Of a stretch of 64,000 nucleotides of DNA, positions 17,522 to 26,110 are shown one piece after another; within the stretch, counting starts at the first letter, position 1; every line of letters begins with the position of its first letter. The notes beneath the pieces are model-generated. The model was not told where the DNA came from. It ran no database searches and worked only from the letters and a program-made list of their open reading frames with translations. The stretch is from an uncultured Fulvivirga sp. (GTDB taxonomy: Bacteria > Bacteroidota > Bacteroidia > Cytophagales > Cyclobacteriaceae). The stretch lies in contig CANMSE010000002.1 of the NCBI GenBank assembly GCA_947500555.1, positions 992,001 through 1,056,000 of the forward strand, given 5' to 3'. A program made the translations under genes and the position numbers.

Positions 17522-18967
17522 TCAAAATTGGAAATAAATAAATTCCTGCTGACTCCCTCCATATATGATAATAATGAATATGATACCATAGTAAATTCCC
17601 CACCTAAGGATTTTTGGCAACTTCATTCCATCAAAGTTTAAAGCATGTTGTTTTTCGCGTTGAATCCATTCGACAATTACTAATCCAAGAATGAATACTA
17701 TCAACGGACGGAGGTTGTTACCGGATAGTAATTGAGGCTTATCTAATAATGTCTCTGAAAACATTGATTTGATATATTCAAAAGCATCAGAAAGAGACTC
17801 AGCTCTAAAGAATATCCAAGCGAATGTGGTTAATAAAAATGTTTTTACAATTAATAGTATCTCCTTAAACGATGAAAATAATTTCCCTTGACTAATTGTG
17901 TCTGTATACTTTCTGTTTTTTTTAGCTAGTAGTAATGGAAGAAAATATAGCGCATTTAAAAGACCCCAAAAGATGAATGTCCAATTAGCTCCATGCCAAA
18001 AACCACTTACTAAAAATATAATGAGCGTGTTTCTGATTTTATTAGATAAACCTCCTATGCTACCACCCAGTGGTATATACAAGTAATCTCTAAACCATGT
18101 GGACAATGAAATATGCCATCTTCTCCAGAATTCTGCTACATCACGAGAAAAATATGGAAAGGCAAAATTTCTCATTAGGTTAAATCCAAATAAGCGTGCC
18201 GTGCCAATAGCAATATCTGAATACCCCGAGAAATCACAATAAATCTGAAATGAAAAGAATATTGCTCCAATGAGCAGAGTACTGCCTGAATAATCAGCGT
18301 AATTTCCAAAGATATCATTTACAAATACAGCACAGTTATCGGCAATAACCATTTTCTTAAACAATCCAAATAATATCTGGCGCATACCATCTATAGAAGC
18401 GCTGAGATTAAACTTTCTCTTCGAATAAAATTGTGGCAATAGATTGGTGGCTCTTTCTATTGGACCAGCTACCAATTGAGGAAAAAAACTAACGAAGGCC
18501 AGAAAAGCAATTAAATCGTGAGTTGGTTTCAAATTACTTCTATAAACATCTATAGAATAACTCAGTGTTTGGAATGTATAGAAGCTAATACCTACGGGTA
18601 ATATAATATTCAGTGAGCTTATATTTATAGGCTGGCCTAAAAATTGAAATGCATCAGCAAAGCTTTGAGTAAAAAAATTATAGTACTTCAAGAAACCTAA
18701 GAATCCAAGGTTGACCAGTATGCTTAATGAAAGAAGTGCCTTTCTTTTTCTTTGATTTTGTTCAGTTGATAATGCTTTGCCGACATAAAAATCTACAATC
18801 GAACTAAACAGTATCAAAAATAAAAAACGCCAATCCCACCATCCATAAAAAACATAACTGACTATGAGAATGAAGTAATTCTGGTTTTTGGTTGTACGAA
18901 CAAAAAACCAATACACCAGAAAAGTAATAGGAAGAAACAGCCCAAATTCTAGAGAGTTAAATAACAT
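17522..18967 (-). CDS. MBOAT O-acyltransferase (AlgI/DltB-like)
   Basis: A 481-residue integral membrane protein with about eleven hydrophobic segments. Characteristic MBOAT motifs are visible: FFPQLVAGPIERATNLLPQF, the FWRRWHISLSTWFRDYLYIPLGGS block with one active-site histidine near residue 282, and SGFWHGANWTFIFWG with the second conserved histidine near 321. These enzymes move acyl groups through the inner membrane onto extracellular sugars. It is followed after six bases by an SGNH-like partner and preceded by a GT-C glycosyltransferase gene (30 bases), so a surface glycan or lipid is the likely substrate. Confidence 0.94.
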   Translation of the reverse strand: MLFNSLEFGLFLPITFLVYWFFVRTTKNQNYFILIVSYVFYGWWDWRFLFLILFSSIVDFYVGKALSTEQNQRKRKALLSLSILVNLGFLGFLKYYNFFTQSFADAFQFLGQPINISSLNIILPVGISFYTFQTLSYSIDVYRSNLKPTHDLIAFLAFVSFFPQLVAGPIERATNLLPQFYSKRKFNLSASIDGMRQILFGLFKKMVIADNCAVFVNDIFGNYADYSGSTLLIGAIFFSFQIYCDFSGYSDIAIGTARLFGFNLMRNFAFPYFSRDVAEFWRRWHISLSTWFRDYLYIPLGGSIGGLSNKIRNTLIIFLVSGFWHGANWTFIFWGLLNALYFLPLLLAKKNRKYTDTISQGKLFSSFKEILLIVKTFLLTTFAWIFFRAESLSDAFEYIKSMFSETLLDKPQLLSGNNLRPLIVFILGLVIVEWIQREKQHALNFDGMKLPKILRWGIYYGIIFIIIIYGGSQQEFIYFQF

Positions 18968-18997
18968 TTACAAAGACTGATGATTTACAACAAACTA

Positions 18998-20455
18998 CTA
19001 TTTAACCTTCTTTAAAATCAAATAACCATTCAATTCTTTTTCAATTATATAATAAGGGTTTTCGATAATCTCCCAATTTCTAAACCAATGAAATACCTTA
19101 TCATTTTTCATCTGCTCATCTAAAATTACAAATTCGATACCTCTCCGATTTAAATCTTCTAAGACCTCTAACTGCGTGAATTTCTTACCATTGTAAAACT
19201 CTTGATACTCATAAGTTTTAAAATTATAGATTTGATGATTGCCAATTTCATTGAATATTAATTCCCATGGACCAATTATTTCTGAGTGATTTTTGACTGT
19301 ATAATTTAATAATTCTCTATGAGTGCTAGAGTAAGGCCTATTATTTTTAAAAACTTTATACGTTGTATTTATCAAAATACAACTTTGAATAAAGATCAAT
19401 CCCATAATAACATTTTTTATCCATCTACTGGATTGGGAATAACACTCTATTGAAATCAATACCATAAATGGCAGATAGAGCAACAAATACCTTGGGGCAA
19501 CATGACTGCCCACTATGGCTAAAGATAGAATTAAGATGAAGGTGTAAATAAGCACTCCATTATTGTATTGTCTAATCTTTTTAAAGGAAACTATTAATGA
19601 AAAGAAAAATATGACACTTATTGGAATGACTGTCTCATCCCAGAAAAATCGTTTTTGCTCCGATACTATTTTATTTAAAACGTTTACTATTAGATCCCAA
19701 AATCCTCCTTCAACATTTTCATTAAAATTATGTGTGGGCCAGTTTTTTAACTCATAAAACCAAGAAGACCATAAGTCTCCATTTACAATAGGAATAAAAT
19801 ATATAGAACATACCAAAATACCTGTAACTGAAAATACTACAAACCCTTTGTTTTTTTTTAATGACAAGAGAGTAAGAGCTCCTGCGACACAGGCTGTAAC
19901 AGCATTCAGATGTGTCAGAAAAGCCAATCCTGCAAAAATGGCTGAGAGAATAACTAATATAAGTTCATTTGACTTAAGGTATTTTTCAATAAACAGGTAT
20001 GAAACAAAAGTTAAAGTCATCATTATAATTTCAGGGCGAAACTCAAATGACTTTATGAAAATATATGGGATTGTCAAAAATAAAATGAGTGATAAAATAG
20101 CTTCCTTATTACTTAATCTCTTCTGGATGAAGTGATAATATGTCACTAAAAAAATGAGAAAAATAAGAAGGTTAAAAACCTTAAAAGTATAAATCGACCA
20201 CCCTACAAGGTAGATTAAGGATGCGGAAATCCAAACCAGCAATTTATGATAAACAAAAAATTGTGTATCCCAACTCAATATACCAGGAATGCTCTTTAGC
20301 TTGACCTCACCTTCATTCAATAACCAATATCCTTGTTCAGCAAAAAAATTCTCATCTATTTGGATATACCTATTGTAAAAGCTCGCAACATAGACGAGAC
20401 CTAAAATCAAAATAGCCCATTTCGAAAGGTCATATTTGGAAAATTTATACTTCAT
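18998..20455 (-). CDS. GT-C type membrane glycosyltransferase (GT39/ArnT-like)
   Basis: A 485-residue multi-spanning protein with about eleven membrane helices. The first extracytoplasmic loop carries the acidic pair D34-E35 in RYIQIDENFF, which is how GT-C enzymes using lipid-linked sugars are recognised, and FEFRPEIIMMTL and HLNAVTA resemble later ArnT/PMT helices. A soluble C-terminal part (about 380-485) follows. It probably adds a sugar from a polyprenyl-phosphate donor at the periplasmic face; the donor could be made by the GT2 enzyme encoded at 21459. Substrate is unknown. Confidence 0.75.
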   Translation of the reverse strand: MKYKFSKYDLSKWAILILGLVYVASFYNRYIQIDENFFAEQGYWLLNEGEVKLKSIPGILSWDTQFFVYHKLLVWISASLIYLVGWSIYTFKVFNLLIFLIFLVTYYHFIQKRLSNKEAILSLILFLTIPYIFIKSFEFRPEIIMMTLTFVSYLFIEKYLKSNELILVILSAIFAGLAFLTHLNAVTACVAGALTLLSLKKNKGFVVFSVTGILVCSIYFIPIVNGDLWSSWFYELKNWPTHNFNENVEGGFWDLIVNVLNKIVSEQKRFFWDETVIPISVIFFFSLIVSFKKIRQYNNGVLIYTFILILSLAIVGSHVAPRYLLLYLPFMVLISIECYSQSSRWIKNVIMGLIFIQSCILINTTYKVFKNNRPYSSTHRELLNYTVKNHSEIIGPWELIFNEIGNHQIYNFKTYEYQEFYNGKKFTQLEVLEDLNRRGIEFVILDEQMKNDKVFHWFRNWEIIENPYYIIEKELNGYLILKKVK

Positions 20456-20635
20456 TTCTAATTGCTATCCATTTTTCGAAAACAAACATTTTGCATGTTG
20501 AAAACATTCTGAATCAATAGGTCTAAAAGGCTCATCGGAGCATTGTCTATCTCCTATTTCAATCTTGATTAATTTTGGGTATTTCACTCCAAATTATTTT
20601 TTTAGATTTGCCAGAGTTTAAGAAACAAAAACTAA

Positions 20636-21466
20636 ATGGATACGGAAAGATTTTTAGAGGAAAATAATATTCAAGTATCCAAAAATGTCGAAAAACTCGA
20701 CATGCATTTTACACTGGATTCATTGAATTCTCTGAATCAAACAGAAGACCTACATTTTTGGCATAAAAACAGAAAGTACTTTTTAGAAAAAGTTATCAAA
20801 AATTTAGCCCTTCCATCCAATATGTTAGGTGCTGATATCGGGTGTGGAAATGGAAGTATCCTTTCTTTTCTTCAAAAAAGGTATGACAAAGGAACATTCA
20901 CAGGAATAGATGGTTATGCTGAAGCTCTTGTTAATTGTAGGAATAGAAATAGTGAGGTAATACTTCAACTTCAAGACATTACTGCTTTAGATAGAATAGA
21001 AAATGAGGATAATCGATACGACATAGTTTTCTTAATGGATGTTCTAGAACATTTGGAAAAACCCGAGATCACTCTTCAAAGAATCAAAGGTGTATTGAAA
21101 AAGGGTGGTTACATTATAGCAACTGTTCCGGCATGTCAATCACTATGGAGTGATAGAGATGCTTTTCTTGGTCATTACAAACGCTATTCCAATTCGGAAT
21201 TCAAAACTCTTTTTTCAAAGGAAGGGTACAGTGTAAAGAAGGGTAACTATTTTTTTTCGCACCTTTTCTTTCCTACCTATATTTCAAGATTGATCTTTTC
21301 AAAGCTTGCTAAGAAGAGTGGCCAAGAAATAGAGAGTGACGAATTAAAAAAAGTCCCGATTATCAATGAAATACTATATTTAGTCGGTGTTTTGGAAATC
21401 AGATTATCACTGGTCATGCGACTGCCTTTTGGAACTTCCGTTTATTGTATAGCAAGAAATGAATAA
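20636..21466 (+). CDS. Class I SAM-dependent methyltransferase
   Basis: A 276-residue protein with a Rossmann methyltransferase core: motif I GADIGCGNGS (residues 65-74), an acidic residue after beta-2 in FTGIDGYAEAL, and the motif IV/post block DIVFLMDVLEHLEKPE. The C-terminal half (KRYSNSEFKTLFSKEGY and following hydrophobic region) is as in methyltransferases found near glycosyltransferases. It is transcribed divergently from the GT-C gene and overlaps the GT2 gene by eight bases, so the two are probably one operon. The acceptor molecule is unknown; a lipid-linked sugar is a reasonable guess. Confidence 0.88.
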   Translation: MDTERFLEENNIQVSKNVEKLDMHFTLDSLNSLNQTEDLHFWHKNRKYFLEKVIKNLALPSNMLGADIGCGNGSILSFLQKRYDKGTFTGIDGYAEALVNCRNRNSEVILQLQDITALDRIENEDNRYDIVFLMDVLEHLEKPEITLQRIKGVLKKGGYIIATVPACQSLWSDRDAFLGHYKRYSNSEFKTLFSKEGYSVKKGNYFFSHLFFPTYISRLIFSKLAKKSGQEIESDELKKVPIINEILYLVGVLEIRLSLVMRLPFGTSVYCIARNE

Positions 21467-22205
21467 ACCTCAGTTAACTTTCATAGTTCCTTGTTATAAT
21501 GAGGTTGATCGACTCATATTTACAAAAGAAGTTTTCGAAGATTTTTTTAAAACCGAAGAATCGAGAGCAGTTTATAACGTACTATTTATTGATGATGGGA
21601 GTACTGATAATACTGCTGAGGTTCTAGGCACTATTTGCGAATCACTAAATGAGAATAATGATGGTATAGCAAATAAAATCTCATTGAAAAAAAACCAGGG
21701 GAAAGGGGCGGCACTAAGAGAAGGAATAAAAAATGCAAATTCTGAATGGTGCTTAACAATTGATGCTGACATGGCTGCCAGACCACATGAGTTAATTTCA
21801 TGGATCAAAAATTATAACGTGAATCTGGAAAAACCAGATATAGTATTTATAGGGTCAAGAGAAAAGGGAATTGATGATCACATTGTTGAATCTTCATGGA
21901 TTAGAAGAAACATTGGATTAGTTTTTAATAAACTTCTTCAGAAAATTACGGGCCTTACCTTTAGAGATACCCAGTGTGGATTTAAAATGTACCCAACCAA
22001 AGTGGCAAAAGAAGCTTTTGAAAACCTTACCGATTACGGATTTGCTCATGATGTGGAGGTATTATTAAAACTCCAAAGCATGAATATCAATATTAAAACA
22101 CTTCCATTACACTGGGAGGAAAAAGAAGGCTCAAAAGTAAATTTGATATCTGACAGTTTAAAAATGTTGAGAACTATTATTTCTATCAGAAACAAATACA
22201 ATTGA
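21459..22205 (+). CDS. Family 2 glycosyltransferase (dolichyl/polyprenyl-phosphate glucosyltransferase-like)
   Basis: A 248-residue GT-A enzyme. FIVPCYNEVDRL opens the fold, DDGSTDNT (45-52) and IDADMAARPHE (DxD at 102-104) bind the nucleotide sugar, and KKNQGKGAALREGI sits between them. The later RDTQCGFKMYP and GFAHDVEVLLKLQ segments match the ALG5/DPM-like group that makes polyprenyl-phosphate sugars. It overlaps the methyltransferase start-to-stop by eight bases. Its product could feed the nearby GT-C enzyme, which uses such donors; this link is inferred from position. Confidence 0.9.
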   Translation: MNKPQLTFIVPCYNEVDRLIFTKEVFEDFFKTEESRAVYNVLFIDDGSTDNTAEVLGTICESLNENNDGIANKISLKKNQGKGAALREGIKNANSEWCLTIDADMAARPHELISWIKNYNVNLEKPDIVFIGSREKGIDDHIVESSWIRRNIGLVFNKLLQKITGLTFRDTQCGFKMYPTKVAKEAFENLTDYGFAHDVEVLLKLQSMNINIKTLPLHWEEKEGSKVNLISDSLKMLRTIISIRNKYN

Positions 22206-22207
22206 GC

Positions 22208-22230
22208 CTTGCTATCTATTTCCTAGCAAG
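22208..22230. terminator. Terminator-like hairpin between convergent genes
   Basis: CTTGCTA (22208-22214) pairs with TAGCAAG (22224-22230) around a nine-base loop. It sits at the joint 3' ends of the GT2 gene and the VWA gene. There is no clear T-run on either side, so termination is only suggested by position. Confidence 0.35.
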
Positions 22231-24072
22231 CAGCTTACAACTTTCTACCATTCTTATAAATTCAGCTCTATATCCTTCCTCATCCTCTCCTCTAGCTGAC
22301 TTTGCTAATGAGTGAATATCAGAATATGTCAAAATTCCTCTAAAATCAGAGTCTCTGAGCTGCATCCCAAAAGCAGCGACCGCAGCAGACCATCTAAAAT
22401 TGTCTGATGTAGAATCAATACTTTTATCATAATCATTGATTGTTTTTACAATCAACTTACTCTTATCTCCATCTAGTTCTTTATACCTTAATTTTACGGT
22501 CATAATTTCAGATGTAGACGAAGCCCCTTGAGTAATTTTAGTTGTCTGATACTTTAAATCATCAACCACAAACTGGCTCTTCACTCCCACAGGTATTATC
22601 TCATACAATGCGGTTACAGTATGTCCTGCCCCTAGCTCTCCCGCATCCTTTTTATCGTTGTTGAAATCTTCTGGTGCAAGTAGTCTATTCTCATACCCAA
22701 CAAGTCTATAGGCTTGAACTTTTGCGGGATTAAATTCAACTTGAATTTTAACGTCCTTAGCTATGGTAAACAAAGTACCACCAAATTCATTGACCAACAC
22801 TTTCTTAGCCTCCAGTATATTATCGATATAGGCATAATTACCGTTCCCCTTATCTGCCAATATCTCCATTTTGGCATCTTTATAATTACCCATTCCAAAT
22901 CCTAAAACAGTTAGAAATACTCCACCATCCCGCTGCTCTTCTATAAGCTCTTCCATCGCTTTATCGCTAGACGCACCTACATTGAAATCACCATCAGTAG
23001 CCAGAATAACTCTGTTATTACCATTCTCAATAAAATTTTTCTTAGCTATTTTATATGCCAATTTTATTCCTGCTCCTCCTGCAGTAGACCCTCCTGCATT
23101 TAGATTATCAAAAGCATCCAGTATTTTTTCTTTTTCACTGGCACTTGTTGACGGCAGCACCTCCCCGGCTGCTCCGGCATATACCACCATAGCCACTTTA
23201 TCTTCTGGTCTTAGCTTATCAATTAGCATTGCAAAGGCTGATTTTAAAAGAGGTAACTTATTAGCTTGCCCCATAGAACCCGAAACATCGATAAGAAAAA
23301 CAAGGTTAGAAGGAGGTAGATTATCCATCTTAATGTCTTTACCCTGAAGACCAATATGAACTAACTTATGATCTTCATTCCAGGGGCTTGAAGCTAATTC
23401 CGAATTAATAGAAAATGGGTCTTTACCTGTAGGCTGCTTGTAGCTGTAATTGAAATAGTTAATCATTTCCTCTACTCTTACCGCATCTTTAGGTGGCATT
23501 TGACCCAGGTTCAAAAATCTTCTTACGTTGCTATATGATGCCGCGTCAACATCGATAGAAAAAGTGGAGAGAGGATGATCAAATGGATTTAAAAATCCAT
23601 TTTCAGTTATTTCAGCATACTCCTCGGTATTGCTTTCTTTTTCGTGAATAGGTCTGACATAACTCATTTTTACATGAGGAGAACCAGAACCCTGATCCTC
23701 AGCCATCTCATATGATACTTTTCTCTCTTTAGCAGCTTTCCCGGTAGCCCGTATGACCACTTCGCTCAATTTTACTTCATCAGTAGACATAGCTACATCA
23801 ATTACAGTCTTCTTTCCTACTTTGATCTCTTCCGTAACCAACCCTGTAAAGCTGAAGACCAAAATAGATTTGACATTTGGCACTGCAATCTCATAAGCTC
23901 CGTTAAAATCAGAGATAGTTCCTATAGTCGTTCCTTTAACTACAATATTTACTCCTGGCAACGGTACGCCATCTTCTAAAGAAGTTATCTTACCTGATAC
24001 TTTGATTTGACTGATAGCCTGGATCGACATAAGGCTTATCAATAGTAAACAATACAACATTTTCGTTTTCAT
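22216..24072 (-). CDS. Secreted VWA-domain protein with carboxypeptidase-regulatory domain (YfbK-like)
   Basis: About 618 residues from the ATG at 24072, which directly precedes a signal peptide (KMLYCLLLISLMSIQAIS); an ATG eight codons upstream is also possible. The mature protein has a carboxypeptidase-regulatory domain (GVPLPGVNIVVKGTTIG), then NPFDHPLSTFSIDVDAASYSN, a VWA N-terminal signature, a VWA domain with the MIDAS motif DVSGSMG and ATDGDFNVG, and a C-terminal region of the DUF3520 type. The MIDAS suggests metal-dependent protein binding at the cell surface. It is divergent from a sigma factor/anti-sigma-like pair, one member of which carries a very similar regulatory domain, hinting at a joint function. 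Confidence 0.88.
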   Translation of the reverse strand: MKTKMLYCLLLISLMSIQAISQIKVSGKITSLEDGVPLPGVNIVVKGTTIGTISDFNGAYEIAVPNVKSILVFSFTGLVTEEIKVGKKTVIDVAMSTDEVKLSEVVIRATGKAAKERKVSYEMAEDQGSGSPHVKMSYVRPIHEKESNTEEYAEITENGFLNPFDHPLSTFSIDVDAASYSNVRRFLNLGQMPPKDAVRVEEMINYFNYSYKQPTGKDPFSINSELASSPWNEDHKLVHIGLQGKDIKMDNLPPSNLVFLIDVSGSMGQANKLPLLKSAFAMLIDKLRPEDKVAMVVYAGAAGEVLPSTSASEKEKILDAFDNLNAGGSTAGGAGIKLAYKIAKKNFIENGNNRVILATDGDFNVGASSDKAMEELIEEQRDGGVFLTVLGFGMGNYKDAKMEILADKGNGNYAYIDNILEAKKVLVNEFGGTLFTIAKDVKIQVEFNPAKVQAYRLVGYENRLLAPEDFNNDKKDAGELGAGHTVTALYEIIPVGVKSQFVVDDLKYQTTKITQGASSTSEIMTVKLRYKELDGDKSKLIVKTINDYDKSIDSTSDNFRWSAAVAAFGMQLRDSDFRGILTYSDIHSLAKSARGEDEEGYRAEFIRMVESCKLLARK

Positions 24073-24221
24073 GGCTATCAAATTTTTGTTAAACATTTAT
24101 ATCAGGATGCAGGAGCATTTCAAATTCCATAAACAGGTTGTAAAAAAAAAGTTAGTTTAGGGTAAACGGGCATAAAATCAGCGAACAAGAACAAATAGCG
24201 ACCTACAAAAAAAATGGGAAT

Positions 24222-24713
24222 TTGGAAACCTTAGGGGTTCTCTATAAATCTTATATGCATTTGGTTTATTGCCTGTGCCTGAAATACTTCAAAAACAAAG
24301 AAGAAAGTCAAGATGCCGTAATGCATATCTTCGAAAAATTGATAGATGCAGTCAAAAAACATGAAATTCAAAATTTCAAAAGCTGGCTTTATGTACTTGC
24401 GAAGAATCATTGTCTTATGGCACTTCGATCACAAAAGGCTAAAACATTAACTATTGAGAATGAGTTTATGGAATCTTCCTATCAACTGCATCCTATTGAT
24501 GAAGAAGACTTAGAAGATGATCTTACTAAATTGGAGAAATGTATTAATCAATTGCAAAATGAACAACGGCAATGTGTTGAGTTATTCTTTTTAAAAAAGA
24601 TTCCGTATATCACTATAGTAGAGAAAACAGGTTTTGAATTGAAAAAAGTGAAGAGTTACATCCAAAATGGTAAGCGGAATTTGAAAATATGTATGGAAAA
24701 ACAAAGTGAGTGA
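24222..24713 (+). CDS. Sigma-70 family (ECF-like) sigma factor
   Basis: A short sigma factor of 163 residues. Region 2 is visible in VYCLCLKYFKNKEESQDAVMHIFEKLIDA and the FKSWLYVLAKNHCLMALRSQK helix; a region-4-like helix-turn-helix lies in LQNEQRQCVELFFLKKIPYITIVEKTGFELKKVKSYIQNGKRNL. No in-frame ATG exists near the expected start, so TTG 24222 is used; the next internal ATG is residue 12. Its 3' end overlaps the GTG start of the following membrane protein by eight bases, so the two are translated together, as expected for a sigma factor and its regulator. Confidence 0.85.
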   Translation: METLGVLYKSYMHLVYCLCLKYFKNKEESQDAVMHIFEKLIDAVKKHEIQNFKSWLYVLAKNHCLMALRSQKAKTLTIENEFMESSYQLHPIDEEDLEDDLTKLEKCINQLQNEQRQCVELFFLKKIPYITIVEKTGFELKKVKSYIQNGKRNLKICMEKQSE

Positions 24714-26064
24714 TAGTAAAAACCATATCGATAAATTAACTCCCGAGCTCATTGGCCTTTACCAAAAGGGGGAGTTATCCGCAGATGAACAATATCAGGT
24801 AGAGCGGCTTATGCTTAATTCACCTTTTGATAGCGAAGCAGTTGAAGGTTTTGAAGGGTATGATGGAGACGTCCTAGCTGACTTAACTTCACTAAATAAG
24901 CAACTTGAAGATAGAATCCACAAAGAAAAAAATGACCCTACCTTCTTTTGGTTAAAAATAGCTGCATCTGTACTAATCCTTGTACTCAGTTCTTATTTGG
25001 TTTGGGATTTAACCCAGAATGATTCAATAAATACATTAGCAGAAGAAAACAATGGTCTAGAAAAACAAGCGCAGGCTCCAATACCCTTAGAAGATAAGGT
25101 GAAAGTCGAAGATTCTTCTTTCTTGGCTAAAGAAAACCTGATAGCTCAAGCTAAAGAAAAAACTGAGGAGGTAATTACACAGTCAAAAGAGCAACAAGAA
25201 AATAATACTGCTGTCAATAATGAATCGGTAATGATATTGGAAGAGGTTCCTAATGAAGTTGAAATAGAAGAGGTTAATGAAGAAGATATTGTAATCGAGG
25301 CAGATGATGTTTTTGAAGTTGATGCCCTAACTATAGAAGAAGAAGAAAATGAAATGGAGGAAGTAACTGCAGAACCCATGGTTGAGATGGCCGCTAGTAA
25401 AGCTTCAAAAAAAAGAGCTCGTTCTGAAGTTAAATCACTTTCTGATAATAGTATTGCTGGAAGTAGTGGTGGTGTTCAAGAAAGAAAAATCTCAGGTAAA
25501 GTAGTTTCTTCAGAGGATGGTAGCCCACTGCCCGGTGTTAATGTAGTTGTGAAAGGTAATACCAGAGGAACTGTCACTGATCAAGCAGGTAATTTTGAAC
25601 TTGAAGGTATTGATTCTGAAAAAGAGGAGTTAGTAGTAAGTTTTATAGGTTTAGAGACTAAAGAAGTTGAGATAGGTTCAAGTTCTGTTATTAATATTGA
25701 GATGAGTTCTGATGAACAGCAATTGAGTGAAGTGGTTGTTATTGGATATGGTGTAGAACCTATAGAAAGAGGATACATCAGTGCTGCACCTATAACAGGA
25801 ATACGAGCATATAAAAAGTACCTGAATGAAAGTATTATTTATCCTGAAAACCAATCTTCGAAAAAAGGTAAAGTAGTAGTCACTTTTGATATTGAAGTTG
25901 ATGGATCAAAGTCGAACCTGGAATTGAAAAGAAGTCTAGGCCAATGGCAAGATGCTGAAGCGTTACGTCTCGTAACTGAAGGTTCCAATTGGCGACCAGC
26001 CGAAAAAGCCGGAACAAAAATCAGGAGTTCTGTACGGATAGTAGTGAAATTTCAAGAGAAGTAA
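24706..26064 (+). CDS. Membrane protein with possible anti-sigma N-terminus, carboxypeptidase-regulatory domain and TonB-like C-terminus
   Basis: A 452-residue protein starting with GTG. Residues 1-76 are soluble and begin TPELIGLYQKGELSADEQ, reminiscent of the cytoplasmic anti-sigma part; a single membrane helix follows (about 81-101). The periplasmic part has a glutamate-rich linker (about 105-235), a carboxypeptidase-regulatory domain (260-350, with SPLPGVNVVVKGNTRG) ending in LSEVVVIGYG, a motif otherwise typical of SusC-type receptors, and a C-terminal domain (about 365-452, YPENQSSKKGKVVVTFDIEVDG) resembling the TonB C-terminus. It overlaps the sigma gene by eight bases. A role as trans-envelope regulator of that sigma factor is inferred; the stop codon lies in a long palindromic terminator. 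Confidence 0.8.
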   Translation: MSDSKNHIDKLTPELIGLYQKGELSADEQYQVERLMLNSPFDSEAVEGFEGYDGDVLADLTSLNKQLEDRIHKEKNDPTFFWLKIAASVLILVLSSYLVWDLTQNDSINTLAEENNGLEKQAQAPIPLEDKVKVEDSSFLAKENLIAQAKEKTEEVITQSKEQQENNTAVNNESVMILEEVPNEVEIEEVNEEDIVIEADDVFEVDALTIEEEENEMEEVTAEPMVEMAASKASKKRARSEVKSLSDNSIAGSSGGVQERKISGKVVSSEDGSPLPGVNVVVKGNTRGTVTDQAGNFELEGIDSEKEELVVSFIGLETKEVEIGSSSVINIEMSSDEQQLSEVVVIGYGVEPIERGYISAAPITGIRAYKKYLNESIIYPENQSSKKGKVVVTFDIEVDGSKSNLELKRSLGQWQDAEALRLVTEGSNWRPAEKAGTKIRSSVRIVVKFQEK

Positions 26065-26096
26065 AAAGGAGGTATATACCTCCTTTTTACTTCTCT
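26055..26096. terminator. Bidirectional terminator, 42-nt perfect palindrome
   Basis: Positions 26055-26096 read the same on both strands; the left half is AGAGAAGTAAAAAGGAGGTAT with the mirror half following directly. The core AAAAAGGAGG/CCTCCTTTTT gives A-stem-T structure in both directions. It lies between the 24706 gene, whose TAA is inside it, and the convergent symporter gene. Confidence 0.85.
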
Positions 26097-26110
26097 CCTT
26101 CATTTATTTC

